A stretch of DNA of 64,000 nucleotides from Undaria pinnatifida (GCA_012845835.1 JABAKD010000026.1:8440058-8504057); one strand, 5' to 3'. Counted from the first letter of the stretch, positions 1 through 11,349 are shown. Notes: generated from the letters alone by a model not told the origin. Numbers and translations are program-made.

Positions 1-1772
1 TAAAAGGTGCATGTTGACGTGTGTTTTCATTACACATTATATATTGTTCGTTTCATTGATCCTTCTGGATTCCGTGGGCCAGCTGCATCCGGCCAATGAG
101 GCGTATGTACCCACTCGTACCCACAACCCGGTCTGATGGCTTTTGTCCCGACTGGTGGACCATCCCCTCCAGCTGCTTCGAGCTCAGCAGCAGCAGCACG
201 CACGCACGCACCTACTGCCTGTTGCTCGAACTAAACCTACCTCTGATGCAACAACACCTCTTGCTGCAATACCCTACCTGCTTGCTATCTATCTGTCACC
301 CGAAGAGAGCAAAGACAACGCCAGTGGTCTTTTGCCGGGGGCGTCCCATGCTACAGCATGCTGCAGCAGTCCATGCTCCCGGTTCTACAACGTCGTACAC
401 GAAAGTGACCGTCGCTGCAACGGTCGCTCAGAAGATGCCTCCTGCCACGAAGTTTGCACCGGCGATTCCGTCGGGAACAAACCATGGTAAAAGCTATAAA
501 TGCTGCCTGGGTCATGGAGATGCCAAGGAACGTCTTCTGTACGCCCACAACGGCATCAAGGCTTTGACCAGACATTCGCACAGTTCCACGAAACACTGGG
601 AGTTGGTTCTTGCCGCTAGCAGCAGATCAGCACAGGCGAAGAGTCAGCACGCAGAGGGGCTCGTGTAGATATACCGCTGAAACTCTCGTCAAGGTTGTGC
701 ATGGAGTAGTATCCCATACCCCCATACTCTTCGTATTTACTCAAAGGGGACGCTGCACTCGGGCTGCCTGCTGGGTTATTACTGATGGTTGTTTCCCATT
801 TAGCACATCTCATGGGCCGCGCGCGGCCGGGGCCGGCCCGCGAAAAGACGTGGGCCGCAACATGGGCAGGGTGGACGCCGTTTGGCACCATTAATAGCAA
901 CCGCACACCGCATTTCATGGGCCGCGGCCCGGCCCGGTCCATCAAATGAGAAAGGCTGTCTGACAGCACTAGCGGCAACCTGGTATTTGAGTGGTAACTG
1001 GAAGAAAGATAAGTAAGTTCTGCTGGAGTTTGAAGTAAGTCATTGTGCGGTTCAGATGTTTGACACGGTGAAATATGATATATTGAAATATGGTGAGACT
1101 CAATACGGTACGTCGGAATACGGAATGGATAGAGAGAGGGTGTAGTTCCAGGATGGAAGAGGATAGCGACAGAGCTGGGGACAGCCCCCGCTTGGTCATA
1201 GGTTTAGAAGAAAAATAAACAGCGATCTATGCACAACAGTAAAACCAGTGGCAAAGTTAGCGAGTTGGATAGCCACCTACAGCAGCGTTGATGGCGCGAG
1301 ATAGAAAACCGTGCGGAGAAAGGAAGCAGAAAAATGTCCAGAATAGAGAGCCAACGGGTGAGGGGGCACGAGCTCCTGATAGCCGAGAGCCGGGCAAGCA
1401 TCTTCGTCGAGTCATTTAGGTTGGGTTTGTCGTTTTCCCGCCCACCCTCCCGATAATTATTTTCGCAACGGATGGTCAAACGCGGAAGAGGACGAAGTGG
1501 TCAATTAGAGATAGAGTAATCCCGATCGCACAGGTCGTTAGGAACGGAATTTCACCACATACATTTAAAAATCGTTTAGCAATCGTGGTGGGTTCCCGGG
1601 ACGAACGGGCCGTTCCAAACGGAACTACAAGTATATCGTACCAGAAAGCACTACAAGCACATATTGGTCGATTGTGTTGGTATATTCCAGGCATATTCCC
1701 GATCGCACGCTGGCCGTTAGAAACGGCATCACTACATTTTATTATCGTTTGGCAATTGCGTCGTCAGGGTTT
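1..1772. other. Unassigned sequence left of first TRIM-like element
   Basis: No convincing gene is seen. The open frames here are short and overlap on both strands, without a recognisable domain. About 813-930 carries a GC-rich stretch of repeated GGCCCG/CGGGCC hexamers, described separately. Confidence 0.5.
813..930. repeat. GGCCCG-hexamer rich repeat (hAT-like end, tentative)
   Basis: Two GC-rich blocks (about 813-855 and 918-942) contain overlapping GGGCCG/CGGCCC hexamers in an otherwise balanced region. The same hexamer dominates 2175-2424. Hexamer-rich subterminal blocks of this kind are known from non-autonomous hAT elements in plants. That assignment is an analogy, since no 8-bp target duplication could be found. 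Confidence 0.4.
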
Positions 1773-2146
1773 TGTTAAGGTTTTAGTGGGGTATTAGTAT
1801 TTGGCCACTTGCAAAAGGTTAACCACTAGCTTACCCAAACTATTAATAAGCCTTATAACACTCTTCCCCCCTGAAACGGCGGGGTACTTGGTCGGCCGGA
1901 TATTCGGGCGGATCTGTCAATATCCAAGCGGTTTCATTTCCTGGGGATACTGGGGAGAGTATTTTTCAAGTTCGACATGGGGAAAGTCTGAAATTATTTT
2001 TGTGGATGGTGGGATTTGAACCCACGACCCCAAAACACCATGGTCTGTCGACGACGCTATTTGCTAAGGTATTAGTGGGGTATTAGCCCGTTTGACCACT
2101 TGCAAAAGGTTAACCACTGGCTTACCCCAAACTAAGCCTTATAACA
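1773..2146 (-). mobile_element. TRIM-like element, copy 1
   Basis: This is a 374-bp non-coding element with terminal direct repeats of about 85 bp (1773-1860 and 2062-2146) that run TG...CA. The interior carries a polypurine tract next to one repeat. It also has a tRNA T-arm-like segment (about 2001-2030) that reads, on the minus strand, as a pol III B-box followed by an acceptor-like 3' end. The terminal repeats of this copy differ at several positions, so it is an older insertion. One repeat carries a TTAATA micro-insertion that the other lacks. No protein is encoded. Confidence 0.75.
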
Positions 2147-2164
2147 AGTCCTCATTTTCCCATC

Positions 2165-2424
2165 AAATTTCTTGGATGATGGGCCGCAGCCCGGCCCGGC
2201 CCATGGAAGTTCTTGGGTGCTGGGCCGCGGCCCGGTCCGGCCCATAATGTTTTAATTTATCACGCCCCGGCCCGGCCCGGCCCACCAGTAAAAAAAAAAA
2301 AATCGGCCCGGCCCGGCCCATCTCATTCTCAAAAGACTCGGCCTGGCCCGACCCCGTCCATCATAATTTTCAGATCGGCCCGGCGCAGCCCGGCCCGGAA
2401 TATCGGCCCACGACAAGCCTGATT
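2165..2424. repeat. GGCCCG-hexamer element (hAT-like MITE, tentative)
   Basis: Clusters of CGGCCCGGCCC are separated by short AT-rich spacers and an A13 tract. On the minus strand the element would begin CAGGCTTGTCGTGGGCC at 2424, which resembles the ends of plant hAT MITEs. The other end near 2165-2200 is less clear. No coding potential. The assignment to hAT is from family resemblance only. Confidence 0.4.
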
Positions 2425-3149
2425 AATACCTCTACCTGGTATCAGGTACGTAAGGTCGCCGATGCTACAACCGTCATATTTCCGCCACTTTTTCCCGTTA
2501 AAGTTTCAACCGGGTGAAAACCGCCAGAATGAACCGGCAGGACAAAAGCTCGCGAAACGTATCATACGTATTCGAAAACAGGGGTGTGCGTCGTTCGTTC
2601 CGTGAAAGCACGACAAGCGACTTCCTCTGGCGTCGCCGACATTCGCCGCTCACGAGCCACAAGCAGCTGCCCACAGCAATCCACAGAGCGTTGCCAAGTT
2701 GAGCGGGTGGGGCACACAGGACAAAACGTTCCATCCCAACAGCAGTGTCAACGCAGCAATAGACAGACAAGAGGACATGTTGAAAGTGTGGTAGCTGAAG
2801 CTTTATTTTTCCCCATCCGGCCGGAGGATAAAAAAAAAAAAAAAAAAGTTGACAACGAAACGTCAGCAACTTCAACTCTACGAAACTCTCCTTCCTCACC
2901 ACCATTGCGACCATTTAAAAATGTCACAATGCCCGATGCACGATCATCGCACGACCTCTGACACACCACGCATGGCATATGGGCATATGGCACGTCTTAA
3001 GTATTGGCACCTGGGTATCATGGTACTATTAATAGTAGATAAAGTAGACCGCTACTGCTATCAGGTACAGCAGACAGCAAAGTACCCACAGCAGTCCTGT
3101 GGTGGCCGGTGTAGTCTAGTATGTAGGGTTTTTTTAGTCAGGTCTGTGA
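2425..3149. other. No gene recognised; repeat tail with oligo-A
   Basis: No supported gene. At 2797-2848 there is a copy of the motif TTTTTCCCCATCCGGCCGGAGGAT followed by about 17 A. It recurs at 5627-5680 and 47952-47990 and looks like the 3' tail of a retroposon. A micro-palindrome TACCTGGTA lies at 2433. Confidence 0.45.
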
Positions 3150-4090
3150 TCACTAGGACTTCAAACAGCACACCCGCAAGACTCACTTTCGGATCATAGC
3201 AGGCACCCCGCAAATACCGGGCAACCGATGGCTGGGAGCTTGTGTATCATGGGAAATGCTGTCGTATCGCTCATTCTTCATCCTAGTCCCGGCCAACTAC
3301 GTGCTGGTGTCGAGTTTGCACACGTCCCGTGCTGCTACAGTACGAGTACTACTACTAGTACTGCTGCTGTTGTTCGTTTTTCGTTTTTCGCCGATTTTTC
3401 GGTCGCCGGTAGGGGTTTTAGAAGAAATCGAAGGGATTCGAATACGAACTGACGATAAAAGAAACAAAAAAAGAAACACGAAACCGCTACACCGTTCGGT
3501 CGTTTGGTCTAATTTTCGAATAATTGCTTCTGGTTTCTGCTTTCTGCCTGTCTGCGCTTGCTTGGTGCGTGTTGTGCCTTTGTGCCTACTGCCCGACCCC
3601 TGTCGCCTGCCTGTGTCTACATAGGATTACATACGTGAAGGCGTTCGTTCTCAGTTTCCACACACGCGCTTGCTATCTTGTTGTATTTGTGTTCTCCTTT
3701 ATCCTTCATGAAGGCTGCTTTGCAAGGAAAAAACGAAGAAAAAAGCTCAGCGCAGGGCCCTTTCAGGCCAAGGTACGCACTAAAGATTAAATATTAGACA
3801 ATGCCCTTTTTCAGTTTGTCATTTTATAAACAAATTTCAAGGACGTCAGCCGTGAGTTCGACGAATTTTACGTCAATACTCATCTTTGCAAGCTGCGTTG
3901 TTGGTACTTGTAATATACAATATATCGATGAGTTTTTATTTGGAGGTTCGTATTTTTGGTCCACTATAATGGTAAGTGTTGTTATTCAGCTCATCGATCG
4001 TAAGTTTGGTGCGGATAGGAGGGAGAGGGTTGACGTTGCACGGTGTGCACGGTCCACGAGCGAGTGATTCTGCTCTAATTCAAAGTTCTG
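3150..4090. repeat. Left arm of segmental duplication (pair of 47.2-48.7 kb)
   Basis: Several blocks match 47.2-48.72 kb in the same order. They are the GGGCAACCGATGGCTGGG region with downstream ATCCTAG (3219 against 47241), the TACGCACTAAAGA block (3772 against 48090), and the GGGAGAGGGTT-ACGTTGCA block (4020 against 48660). The first block has parallel open frames in both copies, reading GNRWLG..YRS.FIL. It may therefore derive from an old gene or transposon ORF, but I recognise no family. Confidence 0.55.
3830..3915 (-). repeat. Divergent MS(I/F)D...LTADV peptide repeat
   Basis: On the minus strand, after GCAGCTTGCAAAG, an ATG opens the frame MSIDVKFVELTADVLEICL and stops. This parallels the MSFDEIFDLTAGVYF peptide of the main family in position, context (GCTTGCAAAGATGAG) and sequence, though the DNA is widely diverged. 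A closer relative is on the plus strand at 44550-44640 (MSFDLKFVKLTADVLEN). Confidence 0.6.
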
Positions 4091-4369
4091 GAGTACAATA
4101 TAGACTATACTGCTGCGGTAGGGTGTCGAAAAACAGAGAGGGTGCTGCTGTCGTTAGAATCGTTAGGTCGCTGAGAGGTCGCCAAGTTGGCAAGGACGTA
4201 TACGTATGTATACAACGTATGTACGCAATACGTAATACGTATAGTGTGTATCATCTTACCTGGACCATGCATGGGTATAGGTATCAACAACTCATAATCA
4301 GCGTTATTTACGGTTATTATTATCCGTGGGTGTGTGCAGATACAGAGTACGAGTAAATAAGTTTTTTTT

Positions 4370-4985
4370 AGTTGAAATCCGACGGTCCGTTTCGGCGAGC
4401 GGAAATCTCACGAACGCGGTGCAGTTCGGCGCGGTTGTCAGATATTATTGCAAGTATTGTAAATCCTATTATGGTGGTGCTCGGTTCGATGCTGCTGTGT
4501 ATTAGCGGTGCGGTATACGGTCTTCTTGACAAGTGGGAAATCCCATACGGTGCGGTTCGGTGCGGTTGTTCAGAAATCGTGAATGCTACAAGTACATACA
4601 CGGTGCGATTCGGTGCTTTCATGTATCCTACGTACGGTGCGGGGTTTTCATAAATCAGGAATCCTGCGGTGTGGTTCGGTGTGATGTTCAAAAATCGTAA
4701 ATCCTGCTATGTTGGATTCGGTGCTGTGATACCTGGTACTTCCTACGGTACAGTTCGGTGCGGTTCTCTGTTAAACGCTTTTTTTAGCTACGATAAGGGG
4801 CGGTCGGTTCCAATCCTTGGGAAAACCGTACAAAACCACGGTGGTTTCGCAAAACCACTTTTTCCTATTATTGTTCTCAAGCTTTTTCTCGGGGCACTGA
4901 CGAAACAGGTAGGTAGTAGGTGGGTGTTGTTTCTCTACGGTGCACCGTAGTATGAATAAACCGTACAAAATCGCGGTTTCCTACG
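4370..4985. repeat. CGGTGCGGTTCGG-rich degenerate repeat (hAT-like, tentative)
   Basis: Degenerate copies of TACGGTGCGGTTCGGTGCGG alternate with AAATCGTAAATCCTGC-type spacers over about 600 bp. Simple GC-rich hexamer-like motifs of this sort occur in hAT-derived MITEs. I could not define ends or a target duplication. Antisense and sense open frames across it are by-products of the repeat. Confidence 0.4.
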
Positions 4986-5489
4986 GTTTTTGACGCTCTT
5001 TATTTCTCGGGGCCCTAATAATGCACTACCTGGTACTACTAGCGAAACCTCTACAACAACAACAACAACAGGCAGTGTATGGACAAACAGTACAAACCCG
5101 CGCACATCATCCGTGCTTTTTTTTGTGTGTCAGATACATCTTGTTTACTTTCTACGCATAGACTATAATAGTCTAGTCTTCTAGTCAAGGGAGCAACAAC
5201 AACAGCAACAAACATCACACAGAAACCAGATTCCATAAACAGTCTCTCCTGTGTTCCTATGATTCAATAAACAACAGACTAGTCTAGACTATAGTCTCAG
5301 TAAATGAGAGAGCGTAATAAATTTCAAATTGCTAATGTTTGATGATGAGGCTCCTCTCGCTTGGATAACTTCTGGACACCTCACTCACCCAAAACAGACC
5401 TTGATTGAGAAGAAACGAATGTTCAACCCGATCAAAAATCTCAAGGCCTCGCCGAGGTAGGTAACGAAAAATAGCGTACAACACCCTCG

Positions 5490-5700
5490 GTAAGGACAGC
5501 TTGCGCTGCCGCTGCCACGAAAACCGAAGGATACGTCAGCTAGCAGCGCTGGATTTCAAAAGCAATTGAATTAAATTGACACACACGACACGTCTGTCTG
5601 AAGATACGTGGGAGTGTGGTGAGAGTTCAGGCTTTAGTTTTCCCCATCATCCGCTGGAGGATTAAAAAAAAGAAAAAAAAATGAAGTGAAAAATGAAGTG
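5490..5700 (+). mobile_element. Retroposon-like insertion with A-rich tail
   Basis: This segment is absent from the paralogous place near 53.58 kb, where flanking sequence (CAACCCGA... and ...TTACTTCAGGAGC) is otherwise collinear. It ends with TTTTCCCCATCATCCGCTGGAGGAT followed by A-rich sequence. The same tail occurs at 2797 and 47952. A non-coding retroposon (SINE or LINE tail) is the likeliest reading. Confidence 0.5.
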
Positions 5701-5977
5701 AAAAAGCGCTCGACCCAATTAATTGGTAGTCCAACGCTGTCGGGTAGTAGTGTGTTCGTTACTTCAGGAGCTCCATTTGTCATCAACATGTTGGCCGGAA
5801 AACGCTACCCCCATCGTATATAATATAGCACGAGTCTCAAGCCTGTTGCATGCTTTCTAAGCGCTCGAAGGTGCGGTACATATGATGAGGGTATGGGGGT
5901 AGGAGAGGGTGCGATCGGTCGACGCCATCGACGCCATCCGAGAAATCTCCCTGTTGAACGTGCAATATTGCAAGGTT

Positions 5978-6370
5978 GTGTTCTGTAGGGTACGTACAAA
6001 CCGTACCCGGGGTATTTACCCCGGGTATTTCCCTACAAAGAACTTCTGTAAGTTCTGTAGGGCATTCATACCCGTACCCGGAACTTCTGGAAGTTCTGTA
6101 CGACATGCATACCTGTACCCGGAACTTGTGGATGTTCTGTACGCCCGTGGCCACAATACCCGGGGTTCGGGTACAGCAAGTTTTGTACCCGCTCGGAACT
6201 TCTGTGAGTTCTGTACGCCTGTGCCACAATACCCAGAGCTTCTGGAAGTTCTGTAAGACATCCGTACCCGTACCCGGAACTTCTGCACGTTCTGTAAGAT
6301 CCTCATACCCTTACCCGGAAATTCTGTGACTCCTGTAAGACTACCCTACTGTGGCACGCAATACCCGGGG
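5978..6370. repeat. Hairpin minisatellite element, left block
   Basis: Repeats of about 43 bp each carry the interrupted palindrome GAACTTCTGGAAGTTC and CCCGTACCCGG. At 6003-6026 there is a 24-bp near-palindrome, TACCCGGGG-TATT-CCCCGGGTA in type. The block starts with GTTCTGTAGGG at about 5980, and the right block (17605-18128) ends with the inverse CCCTACAGAAC. Several open frames here, on both strands, are artefacts of the repeat. Confidence 0.8.
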
Positions 6371-6380
6371 TATGGGTATT

Positions 6381-7975
6381 ATTGTACTTGTGCTTCATCG
6401 ACCTCACCAAAGCGTATGACTCCGTCGACCGAACCCTTCTTCTGTGGGATGTCCTTGCTCGTTTTGGCGTGCCACCGAGAATGCTCGCCGTCATCCGCCA
6501 ATTCCACGACGGCATGCAAGCATGCGTGCGGTTGGATGATGGAGAGTCCTCGGAAAAGTTCGAAGTGGGGCAAGGTCTCAGGCAAGGATGCGTGCTCGCG
6601 CCACTGCGCTGTTCAACATGTTTTTCACGGCGGTACTGCGTGTGGCCGAGAAACGCTTCCTCTCTGATGCAGCCATCACGGACAACATGGTGCAGCTCCA
6701 ACGAAAGGAAAAGGCGAGAAAAATGGCACTTCACGCACAGGCAAAGTCGACCGGCGGAGGGGGACGGGGAGGGGAAGGAGGTGCAGAGATTGTGGGGTAT
6801 GCTGTACGCGGACGATGCGGGCATCGTATCGCGATCATCAAAAGGGCTGGAGAGGATGACGACGTTGATCGTGACTGCGTGCTCGTCGTTCGGGCTTACG
6901 GTCTCCGAGGCAAAAACAGAGATAATGTGCCTGGAAACCAAAGGCGGGGGGAAGGTGTCCTTCACAATCTCTGCAGCCGGCCAGGTATGCAAACAAACAA
7001 TCGAGTTTGTGTACTTGGGCGGGGCTATCACCGCAGACATAAACCTTAGCATTGAAATAATGCGGCGTCTTCAGGGGGCCTGGGCGTGCTTCCAGCGGTA
7101 CAATATGGAAATCCATGATCGCCCGGGTGTGCGCTTACGGTTGAAGGTGCGGTTGCTGAAAGCCGAGGTGACAAAGACACTTCTTTACGGTTGCATGACG
7201 TGGAGCCCGAACAAGCCTGGATATGACAGGCTACAAGGGTTCACGACTTCATGCTCCTCCGATGCCTCGGATGGCGGAAACGGAAAGCGCGACGACCACA
7301 CCCTCTCGTACGCCGACGCGCTTGCCAAGACAGCTTCCGAGAGCATAAAGGCGATAGTGCGCAAACGGAGGACATTGTTTGCGGGATTCGTAGCACGTAT
7401 GGGGGAGGAGCTTCTGCCACAGAGGGTGATGTTTGGGGAGCTTGTTGGGGGTAAGGGCTACTCAGGGGGGCAAGAGAAGGACTGGATGGCTCATCTGAGG
7501 GAGGATATGTCGGTCTTTGGAATGAAGTTCGAAGGATGGCGAAAGGCTGCTCAGAAGGCCGGCAGATGGTTTCGGCGAGTAGAGGAGGGAGCCGAGTTGT
7601 TCATGCGGAATTGGCATGAAAAGGAGAGTCGCAAAGCTGCAGAGCGACGCGCAAAGGCTGCGGCAGCGCCATCCACCGTCGGCATCTCTAAGCGGCCGGG
7701 GGGAGGGGGAAGGGGCGGAGGGGGGAGGGGGGGAGGGGGAGGAGGGAAGGGTGGGGGAGGGGAAGGGGGGGCGTCATGCCCAAGACACTGAAGTCTGGGT
7801 CTGGCCATCATCGTCTTGAAATTTGTGGGCCTTCCGATGGCCGTCACAAGATAGCGTAAGACCGCCTTGACTTCTTCACCATGTTGCGTAGTCTCCCCAG
7901 GGCCATTGATGATGCACTTGATACCCTCTATGAGCCCAATGCCGTCTTTAGTCAGTTCCTAGGGTCTGCTAGTAT
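6381..7975 (+). mobile_element. 5'-truncated LINE with reverse transcriptase, decayed
   Basis: The frame opening at 6382 enters directly in the reverse transcriptase fingers-palm region. [13 protein letters not shown] is motif [11 protein letters not shown] is motif B and LLYADDAGI-type (here [10 protein letters not shown]) is motif C with the catalytic DD. After these come the [11 protein letters not shown] thumb region and a long C-terminal domain with [23 protein letters not shown] and [17 protein letters not shown]. The endonuclease domain expected upstream is missing. The reading frame moves to frame 3 at about 6600 and returns at about 6720-6780, then does the same at about 7245-7290. 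There are therefore two compensating pairs of indels and the copy is not functional. A G-rich low-complexity stretch (7689-7770) precedes a likely C-terminus in another frame ([10 protein letters not shown], to 7819). The 3' UTR runs to the pyrimidine-rich tract at about 7975. The type is familiar from stramenopile genomes. Confidence 0.85.
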
Positions 7976-8150
7976 GATATTTTCTTTCTCTTGTCCTTTC
8001 CTTGCTTCCTCTTCTTGTCTTGTCTCTCCTTGCTTTTCTTGTCTTTTCTTTTCTTCCCTTTCCTATTTCGTTTTTTCGCTTCCTTGTCTTTTCTTTCCTT
8101 TCCTTTATCTTCTTTTCTTTTCTTTGTTTCTTTTTTCCAATTGACTTGCG
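7976..8150. repeat. Pyrimidine tract (TTTCTTTTCC)n
   Basis: About 165 bp of C/T-only low-complexity DNA follows the LINE 3' end. The Phe/Leu/Ser-rich open frames on the plus strand and Lys/Glu-rich ones on the minus strand come from this composition and are not genes. Confidence 0.8.
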
Positions 8151-8438
8151 CCTGTCGTGCGTATGCGCAGTGATGGGTATTATTTGTAATACATACGTGG
8201 TAGTCTTTCTTGGGTGGCAAGCGGTATAGTCGGTTTTTCCAGGCGCGAGTAGTGAGACGTATGCACTAGTATAGACCTGGCACATCGTAGGCTGACTCCC
8301 GATTTCACTTTTATATGTTTCTGGTGGAGGCATGAATTGCGTCAGCTGCGATATATGCAAATTGCCCCTTTCCCCCCCCCCCCCCCGCCCCCCCTCCAAA
8401 CCCGCTCGCTTTTGATCAAAACCAGGCCCCCCCTTTGC

Positions 8439-8690
8439 CTTCACAGCTGTCAGATTTTGTCCCCCTCAGAAACGGGTTTTATAGTTTCCGCGCACAGACT
8501 GACTAAAATCATCCTGTTGACCCTGATAGCTACACTGTAGCTGTAAGGGGAGTCGCCGACCTATATCCTTAATGAGGACACACAACTCGTAATGCGCGCG
8601 ATCGGAGTATCACACACAGCTTGCAAAGATGAGTTTCGACGAAATCTTCGATCTCACAGCTGGAGTGTATTTTAATTTTTATAATATATG
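8439..8690 (+). repeat. MSFDEIF repeat family, copy 1
   Basis: The copy starts CACAGCTGTCAGATTTTGTCC, runs through AGGGGAGTCGCCGACCTATATCCTTAATGAGGACACAC, and reaches an ATG at 8629 in the context GCTTGCAAAGATGAG. The frame reads MSFDEIFDLTAGVYFNFYNI and continues to a stop about 20 codons later. Similarity to other copies ends just after the TTTTTATAATAT tract. Upstream lies a poly-C/poly-G stretch typical of several copies. Confidence 0.8.
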
Positions 8691-9077
8691 CGTATACCAC
8701 CTTTGGTTTGTTTGTGTTTTTTCCTGGTATTCCTCAGCTCCAGAGTGACTGGAGCATGTCCTATGACCACGGACTTGATTATGCGAGTGTATGTGAGAGC
8801 AACAACAACAACAACAACAACACCTTCGTTACAATACCCGGGGAGCTCTGTATTCATTAAGGATTAATCCGAAACGTGTATTATGCATTAACCCTTTTAG
8901 AACCCACTAAAAAATCGTTAAAAAAATATCAAACCTAAAATTAAAAATAAATGAATGAAGCTCATTGGGGCAAAGTCGGGCCGCGTGCAGCGAAAGGACC
9001 TGCGAAGCGCACGGCCAAACATAAATCGGCGAAACAAATTTTGTATAGAAAAGAACTCCCCAAAACCTGGTTCCAGG

Positions 9078-9107
9078 TAATTTGTCCCCAGATCTGGGGA
9101 CAAATTA
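9078..9107. repeat. Perfect 30-bp palindrome
   Basis: TAATTTGTCCCCAGA and its exact reverse complement are joined without a spacer. The palindrome lies 187 bp inside the left end of the piggyBac-like element. It carries the same GTCCCC/GGGGACA core as the subterminal hairpin at the right end (16813-16831). A transposase-binding or end-recognition role is inferred. Confidence 0.8.
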
Positions 9108-9231
9108 GACTGGATAATAAAGTGCAAAGCGAACTTGGGTGGTCAAGGGGGGTCAAAAACCTCCAAACTGAGGTTTTTGCTGCTGTACGAGTACATGGCT
9201 CCAGTCTGTGTCTCTACACACCAGCACCACC

Positions 9232-11349
9232 ATGGCGCAGCAGGCATACCCCGACGTCGTTGCCCTCGAAGCCTTCGAGGACGCAGATGCTTCCGCTATC
9301 CATCAGCAGCTGAAGCAAGTTGCTGAACACCATGCTCCCAGGACCAGGGAATTTGCGTTCGATGCCGCAACCGCGGTCGCCCGACGTGTTTGCTAGCATC
9401 AGGAACACCCACAGGCATTGCCCGGTGGCTTGTCCTCAAAGGAGCGCAAGGCGGCTGCCAGCGCACACCCTGGGCTTTGCAGGGCCAGTTTGGCGGCTGT
9501 GATCGCGGGAATCTGCTTCGACGACGTATCGGCAACGGCAGAGCGCAGGGGCGTCCAGCACACCTACAACGTCATGTGTAACCAGGTGCGTGTGTCCTTG
9601 AAATTTGTTTGCTTTTTGCTGCCTGCCGCCATCTGCGTGCTTGGAGACTTCAAAGCACTATGTTCCCGGGATCGAGTGAGATAGAACCGCGCGCAAGGAA
9701 CACCTGCTGCGGTAAAACTTAGGATGATTCAGGGTATGCCTATACTGCTGTAAGGGTTGGAAGTACCTGCTGTTGGCGCTGGTAGGGCGTCGTTCAAAGG
9801 CCCGGTGAAGGCTCCGCTCGACTCGTGCCACAACCTTCCATTTCACACCCTCACAGTCATGTCGAGTACTGCTGCTAGTATTTCCTTACTCTAATTCCAA
9901 GTGGTAGTGTATTCCCAGTCTAATTTCAAGTAGTTTGTCCACAGGAAAGAGGTTGCCCATCTTGTTTTCATGTACGAGTACAGTACGAGTAAGTATTACT
10001 TGGTACATAATACCAGTACTTGAGTGTAGCTGCTTGAAAACGGGGACAAGCCTAGAAGGGGACCCATATACCCTAGTCGTACGTGTTGGTTGTACAGCAG
10101 CAGTGCAGTAGCACTGGCACCAAGCCGTAAAGGGTTACTTGTAGAACATGACTAGGCTCATGTCATAGTGCTCACTATGTCATTTTATATTATACAACTG
10201 GTGCTAGCGTCTCTGCCAGCTGCTGGACGTGATATCATAGTGATACGTGGAACAAGTTCAACAGCAGTACAGCAGTACTCGCACCTACCTGTATGACACT
10301 ATCAATACCTCTTGGTATTGATTTTATTTAGGACGGGGAGCTTTTTCTCGCGCATCGTAATAATAATGTATCACATATGAAAACTGTACACCAGGTACAC
10401 TGCTTAGACGAAGGATGCTGACAGCGTGGTACTGTTGCTGCCGTTGTGAGTAGAAGGGCCACTATGACGGAAGGCCCCAGGCATGATGTACCTATGCGTG
10501 AGTAGTTGTAACTACGAGTGGTACGTATCATAACTGGTATGATAATCGTGGTATCGTTGTACGTACATGCATACCAGGTACATACGTACACTTGTGCTGC
10601 CACAGACTACACAAGGCAGATATGTAACGACTGTTTTAATTTCATGTTTATGCACCAACAGATATTCACGACGATAGTTTCGCGCAATGCTGTACGTTTT
10701 CCATGTTGTACTCCTGTAGCGCGCAGTGCTGTAGTCGACCAAAACTCCACCTGGTAGTGGTGCAGAGTGCAGGCGTAGGTTATAGTTCCAAGTTCGCACC
10801 AACCGCGAAATGGAGCAAACCTGATAGCACTTACCGGTACGGTACCTTGAGTTCTAAGTACCGTAGCAGAATGATGTAGGATTGCAGCAGTAGCAGTAGT
10901 CCACTAATATTACCGAAGTCTTGCAGCTATTCTCTTCAGAGGGTAAACTTGAGTGAAAACTAACGATTACAGCATCAACCACACGAAAGAGCCTAGCAAT
11001 GTAGGTTGTAGTATAATTCTGCATGGGCGTACAACAGTTGTCCAGAGCTGGGCGAGTAGCTGTATTTTGACGGCCACGGCAGTAGGCATATTGCTGGCAA
11101 GCGGTACGAGAGTGTTAATTTTACCACCCGTGTACATCGCATAGAAAGACCCCGCTCGCTAGTATTGTCGATGCGCCGGGCAGATACTCGCTCTTCGAAT
11201 ACATGGCAAACTGACTGCTGACACGGCTGCCGTACCCCTCTTTTCCGTCGCTTGGCGCTCAGGCGTGCTTCGACGCGTCCAAGGAGCTAAACGCGTTTGG
11301 GGCTGGCGTGCAACTCGAGCGCAAGGAGTGCTCCGCCCAAGCTTGCTGA
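9232..11349 (+). pseudogene. Possible two-exon gene fragment inside the piggyBac-like element
   Basis: An ATG in good context (CACCATGG, 9232) opens a frame beginning MAQQAYPDVVALEAFEDADA. The same frame carries on to SAKERKAAAS-like sequence (LSSKERKAAASAHPGL) and HTYNVMCNQ, ending at a donor CAG|GTGCGT at 9585. A phase-0 acceptor at 11262 (CGCTCAG|GCG) opens ACFDASKELNAFGAGVQLER and ends at TGA (11347-11349). A TAG in frame at 9394-9396 interrupts exon 1, so this is either a decayed gene or my exon model misses a splice. I recognise no domain. It might be a host gene segment captured by the element. Confidence 0.3.
9586..11262. other. GTAC-rich non-coding stretch
   Basis: No gene is supported. 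Between about 9940 and 10900 the sequence is dominated by short GTAC, TACGAGTAC and AGTAC motifs, with a TACCAGGTA micro-palindrome at 10572. If the two-exon model is right, this stretch is its intron. Confidence 0.4.

Noticed and set aside
2001-2046. tRNA gene on the minus strand
   Set aside because: Only the T-arm and acceptor 3' half fit. The D-arm, anticodon arm and matching 5' acceptor are missing, and the segment is part of the TRIM-like element, repeated at 42236, 49513 and 49987.
5837-6329. Several 100-130 codon frames on both strands (also 17491-18116)
   Set aside because: The 43-bp hairpin units are open in several frames on both strands, and the peptides simply repeat with the DNA.
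5978-6370. Heat-shock elements or a CRISPR-like array
   Set aside because: The GAA/TTC spacing is one base, not two, so it does not fit a heat-shock element. Units are contiguous and variable, with no unique spacers, and the DNA is eukaryotic.
7959-8444. Lys/Glu/Arg-rich 161-codon frame and Phe/Leu-rich frames opposite
   Set aside because: They result from the pyrimidine tract at 7976-8150 and a poly-C run.
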